Shown one piece after another: positions 40,606 through 50,953 of a stretch of DNA of 64,000 bases (position 1 is its first letter; every line of letters starts with the position of its first letter). The translations under genes and the position numbers were made by a program. The notes under the pieces are model-generated. The model had not been told where the DNA came from. It saw only the letters and a list, made by a program, of their open reading frames with translations, and made no database searches. The DNA is from Ifrita kowaldi (taxonomy: Eukaryota > Chordata > Aves > Passeriformes > Cinclosomatidae), in NCBI GenBank assembly GCA_013398055.1, contig VZRS01000309.1:122758-186757 (forward strand), in the 5' to 3' direction.

Positions 40606-43600
40606 ATGGCGGCTCCCAGTGCCGTGTGGCTCAGCGGGGACCCGGTGAGGCGGCGGGGGCTGNGGCGTCGCTGGAGAGGCACGCGGCGTCGTGCCGGCTC
40701 CGCAAGATGGGATACTCCGCCGAGGAGGAGGTGGGAGCCCGGCTCGGGAAGCGGGGCACGGGGCCGGCGCTGCTGCTCGGCGGCCCCGGGCCTTGACCGA
40801 GCCCTTTGGTCCCGCAGGCCGAGATGTACGACTGCAGCTTTTTCTACGAAAAGCTGAAGGTTCCCGCCGTCGCCATGGGTGAGCGGCAGCGGGCACTCCG
40901 CCTGACGGGGAGGGACGCACCGCTGGGGCTGAGGAGAGATCCCCGGGGAGGTGCAGAGGATGTGGGGCTGAGGGGACATCCCCGGGGGGACAGAGATGTG
41001 GGTCTAAGGAGTCCGGGTCCTCACGGTAGCACAACCCCACTGCTTTGTCAGCTGTAAACTCCCCAAGGCTTCCTGAAAACCTTGAGCGTTTCAATCAGTA
41101 AGTTAGTTTTCTCAAATTGTAATTTGCCTTAATTTACCGTTTTTATGCTTCTATCACTGTGTAATTCTACTCTGTAGGTCGCTTTTATATTTTCATCTTA
41201 AAATCCAAGGAGGATCTGTTTTTTCTTCTTAGGTGTTTCTTCCTGTGTTCTCAGTCCCGACTCTTGTACCAAATGCAGAAAGTGTATTAAAATGCATGCT
41301 TAGACGGTGGAAAACCTGTCCATAGAATCTGGCGATAAAGCAATGGTACAGAGAGCAATACGCAGACATTTCTTTTTCTATATCCTTGTAATCCAGAAAT
41401 ACATATTTTTTTTCTCATTTTTCTCCCCTCATTTCAAATATGGAATAGATGAAAATTACATTTTTAGTTCAAATGTCCCCTTGTACATGAATGAAACTAT
41501 GGTGTTCTGTACCATACTATAAGTCTCATAATAGAGGTTGGGAAATAAAGACTAACCCAATCAAGTACCTGAGAACTTGATGTAGAAGTTATATGATTTT
41601 ATTTTCTTCTCTGCCTGCAGATAAAGATCTACAGTTTCAGATTGTTAAGCAGGCTAGAGCTCAAAGTGTGAAGGAAGGTACAAGCTACAGTGAAGGTAAG
41701 GAGCAAGCAAATACCGAGGTGACTTCGCCAGCCTCCTGTGGAGAACTGCTTGTCTCCCTCCTTGCTGCTTCCTTCATTCCACTGAGAGCTGCTGTGAGGA
41801 ATTTCACTTCATTTATTTTTAATATTCCTTCCCCTGCGTATTTTGGAGCATGATTACTTTATATACTTGGGGCAACTAGATGAGAGACTTTGAGTCTGTT
41901 GTGCTTATACCTCTATTATCTTCAGGACTGAAAAAACCAAACAACATGCATATTACGATGTTGGACTGTTTCGGGACTGATCTAAGAAGTTGTGTAAGAA
42001 CTATGCTGGCCCATCTGCAAACGTGATGTTGTCCTTTGTCACTGCTCCAAGCACAGTAATTCCTTTACGTTTCATTTTTCAGTGGGTTTTGTGACCAGCC
42101 AGGGGACAGGCCTAGGACAGAGGCTATGAGGGTTCAGACTTAGACAAAGTAGAAAAAGAGGGTTCCCCATGGAATCTGTAGAGCTTTGGGGTATGACTGA
42201 GAAATTACTGCAACATCTGAAAGATACAGCACTTGCTCTCTGTAGACTTTGGTTTGTTAAACATACATGGGCAGAAGGAAAAGTGACACTAAAACTTTTC
42301 TGACAATGAAATACAGCAGCACTCGCTCAGATTGTTTTTCATGTTGTCTTTGTTTCTCTGGCATAGGAAATAGAGGCTTAAAGGACAGTTGCTTGGGAAG
42401 GACATTTCCTGGGATGAGCACTGTGTTTTGAGCACATCAGGTGCATTCCCTCTGAAGGGAAGTGGGAACTTATTAATTTGACACAAGCACATCCAAGTAG
42501 AGAAGCAACAGATAAACGCTTTGGAGTGGTTCATTGCAAAGGTGCGCCAGTGAGCCACTAGATGCCAGTGTTCACTACCCAGATTTCCCTGCAAGCTTGC
42601 CTTTCTCTGAGGATAACACTAAAACTGGATTGGTGGTTTTCATTGTGGCAGCTTGGCCTATTCTAAGATTTCCTGACTTGTTTGTTCAATTTAAAGTCTT
42701 TGGCAATAGAAACAAATGAAAAATAATTTTTTATTGTAAATTTCCTTTTGACTCACTGTATCAAAGGAAGTGATTTTCTTTCTTTGTTTTCTTTCTTTTC
42801 TTTTTTCAATTCTAACTATATTTAGAATATTAGCATAGCTACATTGTAGAACAGAAAAATTGGTCTTAATCACAAGTTGTGTAATTCTTGTAAATCACAA
42901 GCATGTAATTATTGGTGCATTTTTATGGACTTCTGTGATCCTGTAAGAACAGTGCATTTTAAAAATAGAATTCTAGTTTTTGTGTTTAAATCCATTTGTT
43001 TGTATTAGAACAGTTCTGGTTTAGGTTCCAAGTACAGTAGGGATGAAATCTTGTATTTTAGGCTTGTTTGTAGACTTATTGTGATTCCTCTTCCTCTTCT
43101 TTGGTGTCTTTAGTGAAAGTAGGATGCAAAAGATTGCCCAGCTTCTGTTAAGCACTGCATAATCTGGAGAAGCTCTAGGTTTGCTGTTGTGAAGGGTGTT
43201 GCTTACATCCTTCTTATGTGTTGGCTTTTCTGTCTGCCTGGAGATGTGTGGGATTGTGTTGGGGGAAGCACAATTATGGAGGTCACTTCAATGGTTGCTG
43301 GAAAATGGAATGTTTTTGACTAAAACGCTTTTTTGCAGGCAATGTCCTAGAGTACTGCATCCTGTATCTTTAGGGAAGTCACTTTACTGCAGTTGCAATG
43401 GACTGAGAATGGATTTATTTGTTTGGAGGCATATGTGTTTTAACTGGGGAATGAGAAAAGCGAGTACCAGGCTGATGGGTCAGGGAAAGAGGAGTGTGCA
43501 GGCAATGTGTTTGTTTCCATAACTTTAATTCAGTTATCTGAACCGATCTGGAGCACTTTGAAAGTGCCTTTGTCATCCTTTTAGCTATAAATTCCTCTGG

Positions 43601-46600
43601 CAGTCTGTTACAAAAGCTCTGCAGAGAAGGTGACAGTGTGAGTGAAACTGATTTACACAGTGCTCGGTTATCTAGTCTCCTAGAAGCTTTCATTCGTGTT
43701 GGCAGAACAGGTATTTTGCAGCTAGTACTTTACACAACATTTTAGGAGTAAGATAAAACCATGAGTTAGAGCTGCAGCCTCTCTTGATTTAGCTTGTATG
43801 CCAAGAGCTGAAATTTATGGGAAATTACAGAGTGTCATTTTGATCTAATCTGGTACAATTCCTTCATGGCATATGAAAACCTGTATCTGTGTAAGCAATC
43901 AGGAAGGGTTACACAGCCTGTGTGGGGCTTAGGAGGGATCTTCGAGCAGTTTTTATCTTTTCTAATTAAGAAAGTTGAAACTTCTTACAGATAAGTAGGG
44001 GAAGGATGAAAACAGCATGGGAGTTTACTGCACTGTTTGTTTGTTGAGCTTCTTGGTATTTTCCTGCATAATTACACTGCTTTACAAGTAACAGCTCTCT
44101 GTCCAACCTCCAGGATCTTACTCATTACTGCCCATAGAAGTTCCTCAAAACCACAAGCGTTTCACCTGTGACCTGACTCAAGCTGACCGCCTTGCTCTTT
44201 ATGATTACGTTGTTGAGGAAACAAAGAAACAGAGGTCTAGATCCCAGATAACGGAAAATGACAGTGATCTCTTTGTGGATTTAGCAGCGAAAATCACCCA
44301 AGGTTTGAAGAATGATCTATTGTTGAATTTATGGCTCAGAACTTTCAGTTTGTCCAGTTACGTGAGTTTTGTTGAAAGCCAAACAGAATTGGTTGTGCTA
44401 TTTTTTTTTTTTTCTTTTGTGGAGAGCATACGGTTCTTAAAAGCCACAGCAAAGACCTGGCATCACAAAATGCTAGTTTGATGTCCTTCATGGTGTTTTC
44501 CTTCTGGGAAAGCCTCATTGCTCTGCTGTTGGCACACCTATTGTGTGCATCTCAGTGGATGGATCTTCTGTCTTTGCTGCAGCTGACTTCAGGTTGCTTA
44601 ATGTTGCCAACTTGCTGTGCAGCTTGGAACAGTTCTTTGCTGTAAGAGATGATGAGATTAAAGATTGCTTAAGAGTAAAAGCTGAACAGGAGAGGTTGGC
44701 AGTCATCCAGGTGGAGCTCTTGAGCAACATACTTTGGTGTTGGTCCAGGGCCTCTCATCCCTGTTGAGTCATGCTAGTTTGTAACTGTACCAAGTGCTGC
44801 AAAAGCATCTGTGTCACCCTGCAGGCCCTGCTGTGCCTGGGAGGTGAGACAGTGCTTGTTATCTACACAGGTAAATTTTTACAGAATCTGTCTTTCTCAT
44901 TCTGTGTCTTACTGTAATACTGGCTTTGAAAACATGAGCCGTATTTAGAAGGCCTTTGACCAAATCACAAGCCCATATATTGGTTTGGGTCACAGTTTGG
45001 AGATTGAGATCACAGAACAGCGTTTTCTTGGTGCCTTTTTAGTCGTGTGTAAACACCCAGCAAGAAGGTTGGGGAGGAAGCTTCAGATAAATTCACCATA
45101 GTTACTAAATACAGGAGGAATTTGAGAAAGAACACAATATATTTTATGTTCCTGAATGTACGAGGCCTGCATACCTGCAGGTGCTAATGTCCTGCTCATG
45201 ACCATTTGTTTTACTCCCAATTTTTGATAGATGATAGTCAGAAAGGTCCAAAGTCCCATCTTGAAATTCTGGCTGAAATGCGAGATTACAAAAGGCGGCG
45301 GCAGTCATACAGAGCTAAGAACGTTCATATAACGAAGAAGTCCTACACTGAGGTGAGATTGGAAAAGGAAGGCTTTTTTGCACAAAAGTGCTTATTATAT
45401 ATCAGCATGAACAATTATATACTCTTTCAAAGACAAAGAATATGTGCCTTTGCTTCTTGTACCCTGCTTCATTATTGTTGCATACTGTAGAGGAATGTTT
45501 TTGGTTTGTTGCAGCAAGTTACAAATAATGAGCATTTCTAACTGCTGAGTTTTGAATGTGAAAATGCCAGCAAGATATAGCTCACTATCACAAAATGGTG
45601 CTATTTAAATTTATGCTGAAACATGCTTCTGCAAATAAGACTTCCCATTCAAACATCTGATGTACAGGGTTTGGGGGAGATTTTTGTGGGGTTTGGGTTT
45701 TTTGAGATGTTTACAGTTTGTCTAGTGCTAGTTCAGGCCCTACCACAACATGTTTGTTTTTAACATATCTTAATCTCCAGGTGATTCGGGATGTGATTGG
45801 TGTCCATATGGAAGAGCTCAGCAATCAGTGGCAGGAGGAGAACAGGTTGGATAATGCAGAGATATGTGAAGGAGGGAAGTCGAAATCTTCAGGAAGGTAT
45901 GCCACAGCTGACAGATTCTTCAGGCATGGAGCAGATTGTAATTTTTGTTACCACCTTCTTCTAATAGCACATACCAACCTTATCTGAGTCATATGCACAG
46001 TTTATATTATACTCATTCTATTAAGTCTTGCTTGAGAAGCTCTGCCTGCATGAAGGGTGGGGGGAAAATAATTAATAAGTATCTTTCTTTCATAGGTAAG
46101 CAGGACAGTTGCAAGTGATTCAGCTGAACAGGTAGTTTCTGGTGGAGCTGGGTGATGAATAGTGTTCCCTCTGTGCCCAAATGTGTGCATATGTTGTAGC
46201 TGGCTGCAGAAGGACACTTAGAAATACAAGTACACAATTTCTTACCTTTCCCTACCACATGACATGTGTTAGCTATATTACACCTCAGAGTAAGGTTTCC
46301 ATAACATAATAAATATGGGGAGGCTTTACAGTTCTTATCCCTGCAAATGCTGCTGTGCTAATTGGGAGTGTGTTTTAGCTGTACGTATTTCTGCTGTGTC
46401 AAGCAACACTGCACACCCTTCCAAACATTTGTCACTGAAGTAAATGTGGAGTCATGACCTAGTCATAGCCTATTTGTGCCTCTTCAGCAGGCCTTTGAGA
46501 GGAAAATGTTTTTGAAACAAACTAGAAAGTGACACGCTGCTCCCAGCATTAAAATGAAGATGAATGGGTGGCAGAGCACTGGAACAGGGAGGTGGTGGAG

Positions 46601-48188
46601 TCTGCCTCACTGGAGACAGTCAAAAGCCACATGGACACGTTCTGGTGTAACCTGCTCTAGGTGACCCTGCCTTGGCAAGGGGAGTGGAGTAGATGATCTC
46701 CAGAGGTCCCTTCCAGCCCTAACAATTCTGTGATTCTGAGCGATCAGGACTTGGGTTCTCCACCGTAGGTTGCAACTTAAGACAGGTGGTTTAAGAGTTA
46801 AAGATTTAAAGCAAAAGAGAGTGAACCCCTTCTACTGCCTCCTCTTTCACAAGCACAGGTGCTAAGGCTGAGGAGCCGTGTTTATAGGAAATAATTAGAT
46901 TAAATAGTGTGCTGAGATATGCACATGTAAGAGCATGGACCTTGGGCCTCTTTTGGGAGGTTTTGTATTTCTTAGGCTTAATAAAAGGTATGTCCTCTGT
47001 CTTACATCATTAGTAGGTCATTATATTACAAAGCTGGTACTGGAAACAGTGACTGTGAAACTATTTTTATTGATTAAAATCACTTGAGTTTCAGAAGGGA
47101 AGACAGGCGCTCGGCTTCGGTGGACTCACGGCAGTCTGGGGGAAGCAGCAGGGATACGGAATGCACGAGACACAGGAGAGACACCAGCAGGAGTCCAAGT
47201 AAACGAAGGAGGAGTCATGAGAGAGGCAAAGACAGAGACTCTCGGAGAAAAAGAGAGAGGTGAGCAGACACAGTGACAGCTGATGCCTGCTTCTGAATCA
47301 GGCAGCTGTAGCCATAGACAGTGAGAATTTAGTGCAGAGATTGAGAATATCTAGTCCAATTAAAAAGCTAGGCTAACCTCATGTGCAGTATGACAAGCCA
47401 GTGGCATGAGGCTGCTAATACTAAACAAAATGTGCTGTGAGATCATAAACTGTGATCCAGACTTCAGAATTTACTCTCACAGCTGAAAGCTGGTACTTTC
47501 TGCAGCACGCTGGAGGACTGCAACAGTAGTATAACAGGCTATTTATTTTACTCCTTGATCAACATGGTTAAATGGACAGTTCCTCATCCACAACTAAGTG
47601 CCTGTCATGTGTAATGCTGATTTCTGCTCTAGTTTGCTCTAGACCTTAATAAATAGGATTATTTGTTTCACTAATATGCATACACTAGCCTTTCCGTATT
47701 AGATGCTTCAAAACAATGCTGTCGCTCTTCAGTACTTCTGGACATACAATTCAGCAAAAGAAAACAAATCTAGGCCACACTTAATATCATCAACATCTGC
47801 AGGACCACAGGTGTGTGGGACCTGTGTTTGAGCAGAGATGAGGACTGTTGTGTTTGGGTAAATGCATTACATAACTGTGTAGATGGCAATGATGGCTTGT
47901 CTCAAAGCTGGCTTCATTACACCGTGATGCCATTCATCCTAAACTAATTGCCACTCTGAAACTGTGTGACAAGGCTTTGATTAAAGCAGCATGGAAAATA
48001 AACTGTCCAAAAGCAGTTTTCTTTCTTTCCTTAGAGGACGACATGACTACATTTAATGAGAGCTTTCCATTTTCCAAGTTGTTTTTTCTCTTCAGACTCT
48101 GTCATGCTGAGCCTAGCAGCCCAGACAATGTTTATGTTTTTGTTTCAGGGATGAAGACAAGTATCACAACCATAAAAGAAGAAAGTAG
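40606..48188 (+). CDS. SNRNP48: SNRNP48, U11/U12 small nuclear ribonucleoprotein 48 kDa protein (8 visible exon blocks, one broken by a gap)
   Basis: The product is a U11-bound protein of the minor spliceosome that helps recognise the 5' splice site of U12-type introns in the nucleus. Exon blocks are 40606-40662 (proposed start, cut by n), 40665-40730, 40818-40878, 41621-41695, 44114-44302, 45231-45352, 45781-45896, 47095-47259 and 48149-48188 (TAG at 48186). From 40665 on they join in frame to 277 codons, against 339 residues in human. Visible landmarks are HAASCRLRKMGY (second half of the CHHC zinc finger; the first Cys and His fall in the gap), NHKRFTCDLTQADRLALYDY, YKRRRQSYRAKNVHITKKSY, and a basic RS/RE-rich tail RSASVDSRQSGGSS...KRRK. 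All visible introns are GT-AG U2-type. The start MAAPSAVWLSGDP is inferred: its DPVRRRGL could match the region before the coiled start of the human protein, but the gap prevents proof. Identity is very secure; the N-terminus is not. Confidence 0.95.
40663..40663. other. Assembly gap inside SNRNP48 5' coding region
   Basis: A single n separates the candidate start exon from the block encoding the second half of the CHHC zinc finger. By comparison with the 339-residue human protein, roughly 40-50 codons are missing, possibly with an intron. The n therefore stands for unknown GC-rich sequence and not one base. Confidence 0.85.
46560..46740 (+). mobile_element. CR1 LINE 3' terminal fragment in a SNRNP48 intron
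   Basis: It contains GGCAGAGCACTGGAACAGGG, a GGTGGTGGAGTCTGCC block, TAACCTGCTCTAGGTGACCCTG and TAGATGATCTCCAGAGGTCC, and ends with AACAATTCTGTGATTCTGAG. This is the standard avian CR1 3' end in + orientation. It is severely 5' truncated and sits in the intron between exons 45781-45896 and 47095-47259. Confidence 0.93.
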
Positions 48189-48435
48189 AAACAAGAACCT
48201 GATGATTTTGTTTGTCAACTGTTCAAAACATAACTTGCACAAGAACTATTGTTACTGCTGTTTTGCCTGAGACAGTAAAGGTGTGCACATACTATTGGTG
48301 TAGCATCACACCTGTGCTGCTTGGAGACAAAAAAGTTTCAATGGCTGTCAGGATGGAAGCAGTATCTTTCAGAAAATGTGTAAATCTGTACCATTTATAC
48401 ATTTATTAATAAATTATATTGATCTCTTGTGTATT
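48189..48435 (+). terminator. SNRNP48 3' UTR with polyadenylation signal
   Basis: AATAAA at 48408-48413, about 220 bp after the SNRNP48 stop codon, is the first canonical signal and is preceded by AT-rich sequence. Cleavage would fall at about 48425-48440. Further downstream sites cannot be excluded. Confidence 0.6.
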
Positions 48436-50953
48436 TGAGTTTAGTCTGACAAGGCTGCAGAATAAAATCTATGAGAGGCTGTACTTATTGGCCTTCCTGG
48501 CCCATAGTGGATATAGAACAGAGCTAATCCCTGGAGTCCAGATCAGTTACAAACAGGGAAGGCATGAAGAGAGCTCGTCCTCCTACCTAACACTGTCACC
48601 TCTAGGTGACATTGCCTAATTACAGCATGGACCAGAGGGCAGATGTCAGAGTTCTCCAACAGGCTAAAACATCTTCAACTGCAGCTGCTGTTAAATGGAC
48701 AATAACACAAAAGTTAGTGTTCCTGAGCTAATGCTCGAAGAAAATTTGGCTCAGTATCATCTGGCAAGGCTGATGAGAATGTAGCTCTCCACAGAAGCTG
48801 GGGGGGAGGCACCAAGGACCCGTGGGCTATTGCTGAGTACCATATTCAAACAGCAGGTGCATTTCCTTCCAGCAGTAACTAGGAAGACTTCCCATCCTGT
48901 GGACTATCATACAAGTATTTGTGATAGAGGTTGGTAAAACAAACTTAAAACATGCAGATACATATTAAGGATGCACAGTTCTGTTAATTCCTCACACAAT
49001 CTACTTCAGCAAGATCAGTCACCATCAGCCAAGCTTCTTGCCTCAACAAAGTAAGCAACTATAAAAGAACAAGCTTGCAGATCCACCTTTCCTAAAGTAC
49101 TTCTGCTTGATCAATGTGCCAGGGAGGGCACTCCTCCTGGTTGTGGCCTTCTCAGTCAAAGGGAATCTTTCCAGTTTTACTGTAGCCACTAGTATCCTCT
49201 TTCATACCTCGGTTGTTTCTGCAATTAAGTGTGATTATCTGTCACTAAATACTTGGTCTAGTTCTCGTGGATTTAGGCTTCTATACCTGCTACAGCAGTC
49301 CAACCAAACAACTCTGTGTCAGGCATTCCTCACCTACATGACAAATGCAGTAGCTTTTCCTGTCAGAAAACAAGACATGTTTTAAAACATCCTTATTAGA
49401 CAAGTTTATCCAAAAATGAAAAAAAGATATTTAAGTTCTGAAAGGGTTCTAATTAGAGGGAAAATAACATGGAACCACTGCAGTCCTTGCATTGGTTTTG
49501 TCTACCAGCTGAGCCACAGGGTTCTCATTAAGTTCTTTCAGTAGGGCTTGGTAAAACACCTTGTTTAAATAGAGGATGTCCACGCAGACAAGGGAGTCCA
49601 AGGACCAGCTGTATTTGTGCCAGAGTCAAAACTAAGTCAGTGCTACCAGAAGCATAATGAGAAATGCTCCAGTTACAGCTGCCCAGTGTTAACTGAATTC
49701 CATGTTTTACTTAAGAATCCCTTACAGAGTGTAGGTAGGAAGCTCGGTAACAGAACAACTTTTGCTCAATATAAGCAGATGAGTGAAGGGGTCACACCCT
49801 AGGGGTGGCTATCAGTATTTGGGAGGCAGGAGAACAGTACAACCATGTGTTCAATTAACATCCCCTGAAGGGCCATCTCAAGAGTAGGACAAAGAAAAGG
49901 AAGTGCCAGAGAAGAGGATCATGTTGTTCTGAAATGTGCAAATTATGGTACTTTGAACACAAATTATTTTCTTGAACTTATTTATTCCTTCCCTTTTTTT
50001 TCCTCCCACCTCATGCTGGAGAGTAGGGTTGATCAATAAAATATGAAGGAGTATGGCAGGAAGTGTCTGATCAGCACCATGCCAGAGTGTTGGTCCCTGG
50101 AAAGGAATAAACCAAATTTTTTAAACTGACACTTTCACATGATAAATCCAGTGTGTTGGACAAGGTACAATTTGGGACTATATGAACTGCAAGCAAAAGG
50201 GGTGTGATTAAAAAGTGCTTCTTACTAAAAGTTGTAAATCTGATAACTCATGATGAAACAGTTCATTTGTATGCTCTTGTTTGTATGGAGTTCATGTGGC
50301 AATGTTTTTTGGGGGGATGTGGGGGCCACAGTGGTGCCTTCTTTGAGCTCCTGAGAGCTGGCCCAGCAGTGATGGTGGTAGCACCTCTGGGGTCGTGTCA
50401 GCCCACCATGCACAGAAAGAACAACTGCAGGGAGATGGTAGGAAGAGTTAAGTGTCTATGCAAACATGCTGCACAGGCAGCACTCAGAGGACAAGCCTGT
50501 TATGGATCTTGTTTAATTGGTTAAAGTGCATTTTGGGTGATCTGTGTGGGACTGCGGATACAATGAGAGAACTCCCAGTCTCTCCCTCTGGTTTATGATC
50601 TATGCTAAACCAAAGGAACAGCCCAGAAGCTGCTGCTGGTTCCACAACCAGTAATATGCAGGTGTTATTGCCTGTATATAATAGCTTCCTACAGGGAAAA
50701 TTATACCACCAGATAGACACTTCAGTATTTCAGAGGAAGATGGACAAATAACGATTTATCTTTTAACAGTGCAAACAATGAAGCTGACAAAAAATAACTA
50801 TGTATACTTCTGATACAATCTTAGTCAATCCTTACTCCTGTCATCATGGCTATGCCCAAAATGAAGATGGACTATTCATCTGCAATTAAAGGCTCATGAA
50901 GAACCCAGAGGCAATTGATACATTAAAATTCCTTGCACAGATTTTTTACTTAC
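48436..50953. other. Spacer between convergent SNRNP48 and ROPN1L
   Basis: The remaining ROPN1L C-terminal coding exon and its 3' UTR would be expected here on the - strand. I searched for its glycine- and phenylalanine-rich C-terminal pattern and did not find it. A 59-codon open stretch on the - strand (49449-49625) has no start codon and no resemblance to ROPN1L. No repeat family was recognised. Confidence 0.5.

Noticed and set aside
40462..41094. 210-codon open frame on the - strand across the SNRNP48 5' end
   Set aside because: It crosses an assembly n and is the antisense shadow of a CpG-rich promoter and verified SNRNP48 exons.
40731..48148. Possibility that SNRNP48 contains a true U12-type intron
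   Set aside because: All seven visible introns begin with GT in U2-like contexts and none starts with ATATCCTT or GTATCCTT at the exon border.
49449..49625. 59-codon - strand open stretch considered as the missing ROPN1L terminal exon
   Set aside because: No similarity to the ropporin C-terminus, no methionine, and no in-frame acceptor giving the required phase.
50484..50720. - strand frame containing FPCRKLLY, considered as the ROPN1L C-terminus
   Set aside because: Similarity limited to a few residues. The rest does not match and no correct-phase junction with exon 50954-51129 supports it.
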